From Gaeumannomyces sp. JS-464 (Eukaryota > Ascomycota > Sordariomycetes > Magnaporthales > Magnaporthaceae): DNA of 64,000 nt. Of this stretch, positions 23,701 through 35,689 are shown in pieces. The notes under the pieces are model-generated. The model saw only the letters and a program-made list of their open reading frames with translations. It was not told where the DNA came from and ran no database searches. Numbering within the stretch: the stretch's first letter is position 1; every line of letters begins with the position of its first letter. The stretch lies in the NCBI GenBank assembly GCA_002197995.1, contig NGZR01000007.1:1446399-1510398 (forward strand). The letters run 5' to 3'. The translations under genes and the position numbers were made by a program.

Positions 23701-24050
23701 CGTTGGGATTGGCTTTATTACGGGCGTTATTATTGCAAATAGCTTTCTTTTTGCTAATAAATTTGCAGGAAGCAAAACCTTTTGCAGTATAAAAATCCCG
23801 CAACGCCCATTTCCCAAGCGTTACGGCAATAATACAAAAACAAGGGCATAAGCTAATTTAACTGGGCAATTAGTATAAATTAGGCTTAGTTTTGGCTTAA
23901 AACAACTCTTTGCAAGCTGGGTACTTTGGTTTGCCCTTTGTTAGTCGTTTTTCGTCGTTACGGACGGTTATGCCCTTGTTTTAATGCGGATCCCTTACTA
24001 AAAACGGCAAAGCGCGTCCAAATAAAAAAAATCCCTTGTTTTTTAGCGCC

Positions 24051-24094
24051 CGCAACGACCGTGGCGGTAACGATCGTTACGGCCGATCACGCCT
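24051..24094 (-). repeat. right terminal inverted repeat
   Basis: Inverted counterpart of 20688-20733. Confidence 0.65.
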
Positions 24095-24096
24095 TA

Positions 24097-25366
24097 AATG
24101 AGTAAGAAAGTAAGTATATTTAACGTCGGTAAAGTCGGGATTTACCAGTCCCTGCTTCCTTAGGGGTATACGACGGCTAGCGCTACTTAAGCTTATTTAT
24201 ACTAGGTTATAATGCTGCTATTAAAGCGGTTAACAAATTAAACCCGAAGGCATATGAAGGTCGGGCCGTATTTTGGCGCTTTTTGGTAGTAAGCGGGCAA
24301 TCGGCAATAAAGCGTATAAACGCAGGGGTAATATAAGCGTTACAAGTGGTAGTAATACGTTCGGCTGGCAGGTATGCCGGAAAAGGGGTAAAGCCGGGTT
24401 AAAGCGGGGGAGTTTTCAAAATTACCTTTAGGTTTAGCTGGAAACGCGAGTGTAAAAGTCCTACGCCGTAAAGCACGCTTATAAGGACCTTGGTGGATTA
24501 ACAAACTACGAAAGCTGGAAAGGGAAAAGGGCTGCTCCGCAAACTTAAAAGCGAATCCAGCTATATACTGGCAGCGTAGCTGGCGCGTTAGTATGGCGCG
24601 CTCGGGTGGGCCACCAGTTACGGGCCGGAGCCCGTAATTGTACTAATGGAAACCGACCTTTTAACAACCCGGCCCCCACTTGCTTTTATAAAGGTGGGGC
24701 CGCATTTAAAGCGTTAACCGCTTTCCCGATTAGGTTAGCGCTTTTACCAACTTTATTTACGGCGTTATTCGCACTTTTGCTGGCGGTCCAATTTTTTACT
24801 TCCCTTTTTTTAATATCACTATTTGCGATTAACGCGGTACGTAACGCCTTTACTTTCGCCCGCTGCTTTACCTTCGCTAACCTTTTTTTAACCTGCCTAA
24901 TCGCTTGCTTTGCTTTTATTTATCGTACGTTAATAATAGGTTTCCTTTTTTCCACGCGTGTAATCGCAATCGTTCGCGCGGCCGTTTGCCCGCTTTCGTT
25001 ATTTTTAATTAACTTTTACCTTTTAATTGTTTTTATATTACAATTTCCCTTTACCCGTTTTTTTGCTGCTATGGTATGCTTTTTACTTTTTTGCTTTTCG
25101 CGAATCCCGTTTAATTCGTCGTTTATTTCCGCATTTAAAATTCCAATTCGAATTTGTCGTTTTTCCCGTCGAAGGACGAGCAGCCCGCTGCTTTTATTGT
25201 TATTCCCTTTTTACGCGGCGCCGAGCGCGTCGACCGCTATTTCCGCTGCATTTCGCGGAATTAGCCCTGTTATTCGCAATTTAGTTTTAAACGTACCGCG
25301 TATTACAAATGCAATTTCGCTAGCCGCAAATATACTGCCGCTTTTCCCGTTATTATTTAATTGTAT
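24097..25366. other. AT-rich remnant, target of the copia insertion
   Basis: RIP-damaged. A long open + frame (24606-25475) is strongly hydrophobic, whereas its complement reads as a Lys/Arg/Ala-rich, stop-interrupted protein; the minus-strand reading looks more like an original transposon protein. The copia element inserted at TGTAT (25362-25366), and this sequence presumably continues after 32,977. Family not identified. Confidence 0.4.
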
Positions 25367-25601
25367 TGTTGATCCACGTGATTTAGCGCGTGCATCCAGA
25401 AAGGGCCCACGCCTCGTAAAGCCGCAGGCCCACGGGCCGTGCGCTCCCACGAGCCTACAAAAGGGGATCTTGTGATCCCCTTCCTGTAACTAGATTCCTA
25501 CACAGATATGCATTACTACAAACACCAATACCAGATTTATGGATCTTTGTTATTCCTTTTAGGAGATTTCCGTGCTTACAAAAGTACCACTCCTACTAAC
25601 A
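25367..25601 (+). repeat. 5' LTR of the copia element
   Basis: 235 bp, TG...CA ends. It contains the conserved block CCCACGGGCCGTGCGCTCCC and a TACAAAAGGGG motif. Confidence 0.9.
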
Positions 25602-25978
25602 CTAATCAGTGTTGCTTAAAAAGGCAACACAAACAGCAAAGTAAAGGATTTAAACGTTTAATACCTTTTTCGAGGAAGCGATTGGGTTAACGTAAAAGTT
25701 TAAAAGCAAAGGAATCGAATTCCACCACTCGGTAACGCGTTACACGGGAGTTAATCACGCACCAAAGGCACCTTTTTGTTGCAAGCGATTGGACCTTTGT
25801 TTGTGAGATTTAAACAAACGTGAAAAGGGCGTTACGTGATCCTTTTAAGCACCTTCCTGCGTTAGGCGACTGGACTCTTGGATCGATCACCCAGACGATA
25901 TTGCTCGTCACCCTTACCGACAACATGTCCGACACTTCGGAATAACAAACGGTAAAGGAGCTTAGCAATAAGCAAAAA

Positions 25979-27745
25979 ATGATCACAAAAAGCGCATTAG
26001 TAACATTCGACCTCCCCAAATCCCTCGCAAAGAACATCGATATGCCCCTCCTGTTAAATCCATTATACAGTTTTAAAGGATCACCAAACCAGGCTTCCAT
26101 CGCTCGCCGGAACGCATGGATGCTTAAAACATTGCTTTTTTACGGTAACACATATGGCGACAATCTCCTAAGCGACGTACTCGAAAACTACGCGGGGTGG
26201 GAAGCAAAGCATTTCGACGACCTCGATTTACGAATTACCCGCGTTTTTAAAAAGCATTTGGAAGATTATGGGATCCCCGTACCCGGCCCACTAAAAGGAA
26301 AGCTTAACGAAAGGCTTATGCAAGTTATGCGATAGGAGTTAATCCTTAAATTAAAAACTCCTGCAACCCGATCACAGTCGCCCTTTTCCCAAAATCGCAC
26401 GAGCCCCAAAACAAACGATCGCCGGATCGACATTACGGATGCCCGCGGAACAACACGCCACGCCACTTTCTTAGCAAAGCCCGCGGTTAAGCGACAAACT
26501 GGTGGAAATAAAATCCAGGGATTATTAAGCCGGCAGCCTAAAAATCCAGCCCGTTCCCGAAAGGATTTTCCAACCTCCCTTATGGATACGGACCTTCCGC
26601 CTTCCAGGCCTTTTTCCCCTTTAACCGGAAACTACCGAACCCGAGATCGCAATAATCCCCTAAACAACCATTTCACAATCCCACAATCCTTTTAGCCCCC
26701 TTTCACCGGAAATTACCGTACTAGGTATCGTAACAACCCCCTAAGCAACCCTTTTTCAGCCCCGCGGTTAGCCCTTGTTAACCAATCCTTAACTCCATCG
26801 ATCCCTTAACCCAATCCCACCCTAAGATTGCACTTTAAGCAGTATTTGCAACAAAAGGATCGCGGAAAAAGCATTCCGCCGATCGAGGGAGCACAAACTG
26901 CAGCAACATTGCGCCTTCGATATGAAACCCCGGCGCTTGCGAAATCCCCATACAGGCAACTCCCCCCAAAGGAGGTGCTTAACGCCGCCGTTAACAGGAG
27001 TTTAATAAAAGCATTCCAAAGCGCGTGGGATAAAAAGTACAGCTATTCCGGTAATCCATACGATATCCTGGACGATAAAATCTTATTTTTCGCAACCATA
27101 TGCGAAACCCTCGAAATACCCCTTTCACAGCTCCATGCGATCTTTCCCTAGGCATTTTAAAGCAAAGCAAAGCAATGGTATACCCGGTATATCGGGTATA
27201 GCCCTACCTTTCGAAAGATTTATATAATCCTTAAAACGCATTTCGACACCGAGGTTAACCGATCACTGTACCATACAAATTAAAGCTCGATCACCTTCCA
27301 AATAATCCGTTTAAAAATCGCTAACGCAAATAAATCCAACATGGAGGTTTTGCAAACCCTCCTGGATAAGCTGCAAAACTGCTAACGCGCTTTTAAACCC
27401 TCCTATTAAAACGAGAACCAGCTAATTGCGAGCACTTTAAAAGCAATCCAAAGCGTGCCGAAATTTAAAACCGTCCTTATAAACCCCGATAAAACCTTTA
27501 AAAGCCTATTTTCCCAGCTTAAAAGCACAATGCGAGTGGAAGAAAACGCACGACCCCCCGGCATTTATTTTATGGAACGGAAGTTTAAAAATTACAAGGA
27601 TCGTAAAAAGGATAATGGAAGTCGAAACCGAGCATACAAACCCAAATCCTTCCGATTAAACCCCCGTTCACGCCCATACATACGCGGTTGCTGGATTTGC
27701 AAAAAGCCGGATTGCAAATCGACACGCCACTTTTTTAAAAAATAA
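25979..27745 (+). pseudogene. gag region of the copia element, broken
   Basis: Three open stretches (25979-26335, 26828-27151, 27455-27745) separated by stops. The first two are moderately charged, capsid-like. The third is basic and ends with CWICKKPDCKSTRH, spaced C-x2-C-x4-C-x4-H, a nucleocapsid knuckle with Cys and His swapped relative to the usual C-x2-C-x4-H-x4-C. Confidence 0.65.
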
Positions 27746-28329
27746 CGACGATTTAAAAAGCAGTGGAAAGCACAAAAAAAGGTAAAAAACAAACCACGTA
27801 AAGGGTATACCCAATTCCTCGCATTAATGAAGCCCGAAAGCACCGACGAAAAGGAACAACCATCCTTTAATTTTAACGATTAAGAAATAAATAAAGAGAA
27901 GGATTATAAAAGCAGCTACTTTATAACTTCCGCTACGGCCGCGTACCTAATTAAGGAGGCTTTTACCCACCGCATTTATAAGCGCCAGGATTTGGGATTT
28001 AGCAAGCTTTACTCCCATGTTTTGCGGATTAAGTACTGGTTTAACACAAGATCCGAAGCACTAAGCAATGGCAAAGGATCCTTTCGGATATAAGTGCAGC
28101 AATAACCTTTACGGCCGGAAAGGGTTAAATCCACGCACTTTAACGCCACAAGCCAAATTTCGTCGTTAATATAAACGGGCATAAAAAACGCGTAATTTTC
28201 GGATTAGGAAAAGCTATTTCCAACACCGGAAAGATCACTGTTCCGACCCCAATCGGCCAAATCACGTTTTTATAATTCCAATTCCGACCCCTTTCCTGCT
28301 ATGCTTTGCAAATATGGATGCATTGCACG

Positions 28330-29580
28330 TTTACCTAAATAACACGCGCAATAAGTTTATAAAAAACGACGGTACGCGCGTCCCGATTATAAAAAGCACG
28401 GCCACCTTTGGTTTTTTTTCGACAACGTTACCCACGTTACAACGGCAGTTAGCTTTATAACGGAAATAAAATCGCGGGAGCAGTTTTCCTTACGAAGGCT
28501 AAGCTAAAGCGCGTGCATAAGCGCTTTAAGCACCCATTTGTCGACAAACTTTAAAACGTTTTAAAACGTGCAAAGCACGAGGCTAATCGCGACGCTTTCG
28601 CAATAATTAACCGAATGTGCCATTTTTGTTAAAAAAAGGGTTTTACATTATAACGCTTTCGATTTAAACTTTAAAACGATATCGATTTTAACCACGAAAT
28701 AATTATAAACGTGTTTTACATCGATCACAAGCCAGTCCTTTACGTAATCGATGCGAGCACAGCTTTTAATACTGCAGCGCTCTTTAAAAACATGTCGGCA
28801 AAAAAAACGTAGGAAGCCTTTAAACGGTGCTAAATCGACGTTTATTTAGGGCCCCTTAACGTGATTTTTTACAATGCCGGTACCAACTTCGCCGCGAGCG
28901 AATTTCAAGCGGAAGCAAAGCTCCTTAGGATTACTTGTAAGCAGGTCCCAATCGAAGCGCATTAATTAATCGGCAAAATTAAAAGATATCACGCCCTTTT
29001 ACGCCGGGCCTTTAATATTATCCGACAAAAGTGCCTAACTATGCACTTCGAATCGGTGCTCCAAAAAGCAGTGAAAGTTGTAAACGATACGGCCGGCCCC
29101 GACGGACTTATCCTTACACTGCTCGTTTTTAAAGCAATGCTTTAAATTAATAACGAATCGCCACCTTTATAAACCCAGGTATAAAAAGCCGCTGCAATTA
29201 GGAAAGCCATAGCAAAAATCCGGATCCTACACGATAAGCGACGTATATAAAAACATTGGCTGCATGCAACGGACCGAACATAAAACAGGTGCTTCCGAGC
29301 TTTTTGGCTTTGGGAAGCGAGGTTTTAATGTTCCGGGAAAAGGACGGATGGCAAGGCCCGTATAAGGTCCTATCCACAACAAACACGTTAGTTACGGTGG
29401 AAACGATTAACGGCAACGCGACCTTTTAAAAGCACGGTGGTTAAACCCTACCATAAAGCAAAGGAACCTATCGTGCAAAAATCCGAAAAGCAGCCAGCAC
29501 CCTTCGAATACCCTAAACCCGAACAGCCAAAACGCCGAGGGAAACCCCCGAAAAAAAAGGCCGCAAAACAGCAAAATAAA
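28330..29580 (+). pseudogene. integrase region of the copia element, broken
   Basis: DDE integrase core: LYVIDASTAF holds the first Asp (about 28,750); the second is in FYNAGTNF (about 28,875), where family members have HDAG, so Asp has become Asn; the Glu is in VPIEAH (about 28,950), followed by a stop and RYHALLRRAFN. Boundaries are approximate. Confidence 0.75.
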
Positions 29581-29604
29581 AAGCCCCAGGATTAAACAAC
29601 CATC

Positions 29605-30557
29605 TTGTTTAAAATCACGGTATCACCCAAGGTCCCTAACAAACAAGGTCGCCCTCGCAAAAACGCACAACTAACAGTTGCAATAAGACGAAGCCTTTGG
29701 CAAATGCACACAACGTTCCTAAGCGCCAAAAAGCACCAATCCTACCAGTTAGCGATCCGACTTAAACAAAAAGGCAAAATCACAGCTCCCGGTCCACCAT
29801 TTAAACAGTTAACCCAACAAAAACTGGACGCACTTATCGGCGCTAAAATAATTAAGCCGATCATTGGAAAAACCCTTAACGGAACCACGATTTTTGGATC
29901 ACGGATTATAAACAAGGTAAAAGGGCAAACCTTAAACCCTTTAAAAAATCGAAACTCGTGGCTATAGGATATAACGACGAGGAGAAACATAACATTTTTA
30001 CGCAATTTCCCACGATTATAAAATGCAGCCAACAATTAATCCTAGCAATCGCACCATCGCTTACGCTTATAAGGTTTAGTTTAATAATCCGAAATATTAG
30101 CTAAGCGTATACCCAGTTGGAATTAAAACTGCAAAAAAACGTTTTTTTGCGCCTATTTAAGGAGTTATTAGCATGGTTTAAGCCGAGCACGTTGCTTAAA
30201 GTGATTAAACCCTTTTACGGGATCGCAAAATCAGGTTTGCACTGGTTCGTTACTTACCAAAAGCATTATAAAAAGCGCTTAAATTGCCAAACGTCGAGCT
30301 ACGATCCTTACCTGCTCATTTTAAAAAGCGGACAAAGCTTTAGGATCGTAAGCATACAAATAAACGACACCTTAAATCTTAAAAATCCGGACTTTTTAAT
30401 AAAGGAAGAATTAGCGATCCAGGAAGCAGGCTTTCGTGCAAAACCGAAATCGATTTTTAAGCCAGGAAACGAAGCCGACTTTAACGGGTGCAAAATCCTA
30501 ATGGGAAATTATAAGCTCGAAATTCGACAAAGAAATAAGGTAAAAAGCTTAAGCTAA
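29605..30557 (+). pseudogene. reverse transcriptase region of the copia element, broken
   Basis: Two long open pieces, 29605-29967 (FGSRIINKVKG, a typical copia RT entry motif) and 30117-30557 (YGIAKSGLHWFVTY, SSYDPYLLI, IQINDTLNL). The last holds the RT active-site Asp pair as ND instead of DD. Confidence 0.8.
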
Positions 30558-30599
30558 TAAAAACCGATTTAAAAAGCTTAAGCCATAAATATATCGTTT

Positions 30600-31313
30600 A
30601 AAAAGCTTAAAACGCAATATATTAATTCCATATGCCAACCGGAAGCCGCATTCGACTATTTCGTAACGGCGCAAGCTAAAAACCCGGGATAAAAAAACGT
30701 GGTTAAGCTAAATAAAAGGATTAAATGGCAAATCGATAACGCTTAAAAAAGGCTAAAGTACGTTCCATTGGATTTGTAAAAAACCAACCTTTACGTTTTC
30801 GTGGACGGATTATTCGCAAACAATTTAAATTTAAATTTACAAATCGGGTTTGTAATTATATTGGGCAATAAAAAATCCGACGATTAAAAAACCAGCTTTT
30901 AGCTAATCGGGAATATTTTGCATTAAACGTTAATTAAATGCAAAAGGGTTACAAAAAGCGTTTTCGCAAGTGAAATTTACGGAATGGTTAGCGGGTTCGA
31001 TGCAACCTACGTCCTTAATTTAACGCTCGCAACGATTTTTAAAAAGCTAAACCAAAAAGCCCCGAAGCTAATAATTTGCACCGATAGCTTTTCGCTATAT
31101 TAATGCTTCGTACAATTGGGCATAATAGTAAAAAAAAAACTTATAATCGATGTTATAGCATTTAAAAAATCCTACGAAAGCCGCGAAATCGACGAAATCC
31201 GCTGGATCGCAGGATTAAATAATTCGGCAAACGCGATAACTAAAAATCAGCTAAATAAAACTTTGGAAAATTTAATTACAAACAACACGACAACGGTACA
31301 AATCGAAAGTTAA
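30600..31313 (+). pseudogene. RNase H region of the copia element, broken
   Basis: Motifs in order on the + strand: ICQPEAAFDYF, VFVDGLFANN, ASEIYGM, ICTDSFSLY, YESREIDEIRWI and NSANAITKNQLNK. These are the RNase H residues and the C-terminal signature of fungal copia polyproteins. Internal stops are present; only 31116-31313 is open at the end. Confidence 0.75.
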
Positions 31314-31469
31314 GTGAAGCGCGAAAAACAAAAAAAAAAGCGAAAAAAGGCGGTTAAAATCGATTTGTTATAACCTAAAAATGGCTAACAATGTAACTAA
31401 AAAAAACGAAATTACCAAAACGCTAAAACAACCGGAAAACAATTTTACGAACGACCATCCTAAGCTTTA

Positions 31470-32245
31470 GGAAAAACCTCCACCATTGCCGGACATATTA
31501 CCAGCTTATTTATCAACATTACTAGCACTTTTATCCTCCTCTCCCTTTTCGGCCATCTTTTCGTCCTTATCCTCGTTATCGTTAGGAGTTCCAAATAAAT
31601 TATCCCCTGCTCCTAAAAACGCCGCATCGAACATACGCTAAGCGGTAGCGCGGCCCGCCGCCTTCCGATTAGCAGCACTCATTTCAATAAAATTAGCGTT
31701 AACCTTACCGGCCTATTCCTCCTTTTTAAGGAGGATTATGCACTTGGTGGTAGTGCGCCATTTCGCGAAATCCTAAAAACAGCGAAAGCACGGTTAACAA
31801 AGCATTAAAGCAGCCAAAAAAAAATCAGCCATTATACCTTATTAACAATAATCTCGCAAAAATATTTAATTATAAACTTTTTAACTGGAGCCACTGCGAT
31901 TTTAGGACTACCGGTCGTTAGCGCAAAAGATTAGCAAACCAAGGCCTAAAAGATCACTTACACCGGCTGGCACGAATAACTAAAAGCATAAAACCAGCAA
32001 CGGTTGCCGACCGGCTCGGTGTTAAAGCACCTAATCTTATCGGACTTGCCGGCCAAAAGAGAGTTAAAGCAATTTAAGCATGGGAACGATCTTTGCTTGC
32101 CCTTCGCAAAGCGCGGGCGAGCAGGGGATTTACCTTTTCCCTTTTTAGCACGAGTTTTAACGCCATTGTTTGGGACCGTCTTAACGCCAATTTGACCTTT
32201 CTTAACGGATTTGCCCTTACCAGCTCCTTTAAAACGAGTGGACAC
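31470..32245 (-). pseudogene. antisense Cys-rich/acidic reading frame inside the copia element
   Basis: Lies opposite to gag-pol between RNase H and the 3' LTR. From an internal Met at about 32,245 the minus strand reads MVSTRFKGAGKGKSVKKG, a basic Lys/Gly-rich N-terminus, then a Cys cluster (CLNC, then RCF, RCW and a final CQPV). After a damaged stretch it continues with MSAANRKAAGRATA, DAAFLGAGDNLFGTP and an acidic segment with DNEDKDEK, interrupted only by TAG/TAA codons of the kind RIP makes from CAG/CAA. The open part is 31958-32284. The Cys spacing recalls small zinc-binding domains, but I do not recognise a named family. It could have been a protein encoded antisense in the living element. 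Confidence 0.45.
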
Positions 32246-32737
32246 CATCGCGGTAATTAGTCGAGCAGTAGAACAGTAAAGCAAAAATCGGTAGGCAGGC
32301 AGGCAAGCAGCGGGGATATCGATATTTGTGGTTGTAAGGATTAAGTTCCAGATTACAACGATTAAAACCTACGGCTTTTGAAATATCCCAGGCCCTTTAA
32401 GTCATCCTTCCGATTTGCTCCTTCCTATTACACCGATTAGCACGCACACGGTTTAATAAATCTCTATTAAGCCTATTCACTGCTATTATGCGCACTTAAT
32501 CCGGCATTACCTGATCCCACGAGCGCCTAACCAAACATTGCCCCACTTCCTATTGTTCCTATTCACAATCCTTATTTACAATCCCTACCGATATCCAGCA
32601 CAGTCCCCTTGCCCTCTTTTCCTTTGTTTTTAAAGCAGGTTACCAGATCCGGATTCCTTTGTTATTAGTATTGTAAAATCCCGGGATTTGGAAAACGAGC
32701 ATTTACCGATGCACGCGCTTAAAAAAAGAATTGCCAG

Positions 32738-32972
32738 TGTTAATCCACGTGATTTAACGCGTGCATCCAAAAAGGGCCCACGCTTCGTGGAGCCGCAAGC
32801 CCACGGGCCGTGCGCTCCCACGAGCTTATAAAAGGGGATTTTGTAATCCCCTTCCTGTAACTAAATTCCTATATAGACATGCATTACTACAAACACTAGT
32901 ACCAGATTTATGGATCTTTGTTATTCCTTTTAGGAGATTTCCGTGCTTACAGGAGTACCACTCCTACCAACA
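32738..32972 (+). repeat. 3' LTR of the copia element
   Basis: 235 bp, same length as the 5' LTR. Most differences are transitions, in both directions between copies, as expected when each LTR was hit by RIP independently. Confidence 0.9.
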
Positions 32973-32977
32973 TGTAT

Positions 32978-34727
32978 GCTAATTAAAAATCCGCGTTATT
33001 TAGCAAAAATGCTGAAAAAGCTTTTAAATTTTTTAAAATTGTTTATATTATTTACCGTAATATAAAATGTTTAAAAACCGTTTGCAAAATGGTATTATAA
33101 ATTTTTTAAAAACCGTTTTCCGCCGTTATAAATGCGTTTATTAACTTTTTTTTAATAGCGTTATAGCTATTACTTTATCGGGCTATTTCGCTTTTAACGC
33201 CGTATATAAATAGCGTATTGCCGTTTTTAAACGCGCGGTTTATATTGCCAAATTTAAAAGCGACCGGTTCGGTTTACCGCACGTTATTTTATTATTTAAT
33301 TGGTTTCGCGTTAATAATAGTATTGCGAATTTAATTTTGCGTTTTTTTTTAAACGTTTACGTATAACGCTATTTAAATTTAACTTCGAATTTTGGCTTTT
33401 ACTATTTACGTTCGTTCGGTTTTCGATTATATTTTCGTTTGCTATTATTATATTTGCTACGAATTGTTTGTAAAACGCGTTTTGCAATTCGTTTTTTTTT
33501 AAATCGAATATTAATTTGCCCGTTCGTTTTAATGCGAAATTTAATTTTATTATTAATATTAATAACCGTTTTCGATTTAAATTTTTTAATTTTAACCGTA
33601 CCGTTATAAAGTTTTTACGTATTAATAAAAACGCTATTACGTTTTTAATTATTAATAATTCGAATTTTAGCAATTTGTATAATACGAATAACGAAAAAAG
33701 TAATTCGATTGCGATAACCGCGTTTAAAATTAAAAATACCGGCGATAATAACGATAAAAATGGAAACGAAAACGAAAATAACAATAATAATAATGCGAAA
33801 AACGAAAAAACAAAAAAAGAAAATAAAAATTAAAAATTAAAAAAAAATAAATAGGAAAATTTTTAAATAAATAATTTAACCGCGCTTTAAAATGCGAAAT
33901 TAATTTCGAAATTTGCGGTTTTTTTATTAATAAAAATTGTATTAATCGATATATATAGCATTAGCGTTATAAACTTTTCTTTTTTTACGTTTTCTTTTAG
34001 CTTATTACGCTTTTATTTTACCGTTTGCATTTCGAAATCGATATCGTTCGTTATAAGGTTTTCGTATTTTTTTTCGTAACAATTTAATATTTCGTTTTTT
34101 GCAAAAAATTTAAAAAAGGTTTAAATAAACATTATATACTTTTTTTTACCAAATATAAACTTTTTTAATTTTATTTCGCTTTTCGTTTATAATACGGGTT
34201 TTATTAATACAGTTTATTATTTATTTTCGTTTTCCGTTAATTAATAGGGCCGGTAATTAAAAATTAGCTATTTTTATTTAAAAATAGGGTTTTCGTTCGT
34301 TTAGCGTATTTTATTTATATTAAAACGGTAATACGTTTTAATAAATAATTTTTTTATTTTTATTACGTTAAAACCCAAAAGTTAGGCTAAAAGCGATAAA
34401 GCTAAACGCCGCATCGCGACGCGTTTGCGCGATGTCCGGGTTTATAACAGGGTATTTAAAAACGGCTTGCAAATCGTCCGGAGTGTAAGCGATACAAGCG
34501 TTTTTAAACCTTTTGAACGCGGCGTCCTTTTTATTTTTAAGCCAAACGTTCCAAGCCTGGCAACGGTATTAAATACCTATTAAAAAAATCGAAACGAAAG
34601 AAATGGAAACTTACATTTTTATTACGACCTTTAAAATCGCGAGCATAAACTCGCTGCTTGCGGGAAACATACGAAGTTTCCCAATCCTTAAAGTCCTTAC
34701 GAAGCTCCAAAAGGGTTAAAACGGTTT
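32978..34727. other. AT-rich RIP relic, unidentified
   Basis: Extremely AT-rich with CpG retained and CpA depleted. Overlapping open frames on both strands at 33311-33833 are Asn/Lys- or Phe/Leu/Ile-rich, artefacts of composition. Around 34.4-34.6 kb the minus strand gives a coherent short peptide (AWNVWLKNKKDAAFKRF) of unknown origin. Confidence 0.5.
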
Positions 34728-35684
34728 CGGCGAGGGCTATACCAGATTTCGAAGCGGTATTGCCAGTTACAAAAGTGCATTAGCCATTCCGGCCAGCCTT
34801 TTTCTTCGAGCAGCAATATATACACTTTTTGGATTTGGAATTTAACTAAGCGAAAAGGTATTAAAAAGGTATTTAACCGGGGTAAAAAAGGGAAACCGAA
34901 ATTTAACTTACTAATATCTTAAATGTATTAGCGGTTGGGAAATAGCTTATTAGCTATTATGCGGAAACAAATGGTATAACTTTTAGCACTAACGGGAAAA
35001 TTAAGAAAAGTTAACGATAAATCGCAGGAAAACGCGTAACAAAAAACCAACTTATAAACGACGCGCCTTACGGCGCTTGCCGCTAAGCGAAAAGGGCGGC
35101 GTAAAAGTGCGCTTAAGCATCGCGATAATTTGCAGGTACAGGCGGGGGCGCGGGGGGCAGCTGGGAGGACGGCGAACCACCGCGGGCGGTTAAAAGTGGG
35201 CGGCGACGTCGCCGAAAAAAAGAGGGATATTTACCGAACTGTTACGATTAAAGTTGTTATAAGAGAAAAGAAAAGTTGGGAGTCGCGAGGAGAAAAAGGC
35301 AGGATATAAAGGCAGGGCGCGGCGAGAACAAAGGGAAGGCACGGCGACGAACCGGATTTGAAAGGAACGACCCAAAATTACTACCGAAACCGAACCAACT
35401 CCTCGAACTTTCCAAATCGACTTTCGAACTAGCTACCGATACCCCGCATCGATTAATAAACTTTTTTTCACATACCGATTAAAGCTACGGTAGTAAAACC
35501 GTATTTTCGATAAAAACACATACGAAGCGGATTCGCGGAAAAGTTAAAAGGACTTTTTTACCCGACCTTATTAACGGTTTTATACTGGAAGCACGGTTTT
35601 TACCCCACTAAATACCTAAATACGCAGTTACTCTTTATGGCTTATACAGGTCGAATAGGGTAAATAAATAAATAAATACGTTAA
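34728..35684 (+). repeat. direct repeat A (about 1 kb), TAAA-type tail
   Basis: Diverged copy of 38045-39085. Shared landmarks in the same order are TCGGCGAGG at the left edge, GTATTAAAAAGGTAT, CGGTAGTAA, TTTTTACCCGAC, AGCACGGTTTTTA, and an AGGGTAAATAAATAAATAAA end. The terminal simple repeat suggests a non-LTR retroelement 3' end, but an LTR-like role cannot be excluded. Confidence 0.5.
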
Positions 35685-35689
35685 AACCT

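Larger units (their letters stand above)
20688..24094. mobile_element. 3.4 kb terminal-inverted-repeat element, RIP-degraded
   Basis: The left end (20688 to about 20733) and right end (about 24051-24094) are inverted copies. Both contain GGCGTGATCGGCCGTAACGA followed by TCGTT, a second ACGGTCGTTGC block and GCGG. The outer bases are flanked by TA on both sides (20686-20687, 24095-24096), which suggests a cut-and-paste DNA transposon. The palindrome AACGATCGTT occurs in each end. The interior is AT-rich and stop-filled; short open stretches on both strands (for example 23576-23851) are probably RIP relics. I could not recognise a transposase, so superfamily is open. Confidence 0.6.
25367..32972 (+). 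mobile_element. full-length Ty1/copia retrotransposon, RIP-inactivated, 7606 bp
   Basis: Equal 235-bp LTRs (TGTTGATCC or TGTTAATCC to AACA) are flanked by the 5-bp duplication TGTAT (25362-25366 and 32973-32977). Order on the + strand: gag fragments with a Cys/His knuckle, integrase core, reverse transcriptase, RNase H. Integrase preceding RT is the Ty1/copia order. Stops of the CAG/CAA-to-TAG/TAA type and changed catalytic residues (D to N) are spread throughout, so no product is made. A purine tract (AAAAAAAGAA) lies upstream of the right LTR. The 1.4 kb between RNase H and the right LTR carries an antisense reading frame. Confidence 0.9.

Noticed and set aside
24606..25475. 289-codon + frame that looks like a membrane protein
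   Set aside because: The hydrophobicity is the complement of a Lys/Arg-rich minus-strand relic in AT-rich RIPed DNA, and the frame runs into the copia 5' LTR.
33311..33833. Overlapping 157-aa and 105-aa frames rich in Asn/Lys/Phe/Ile
   Set aside because: Composition artefact of extreme AT content; no domain on either strand.
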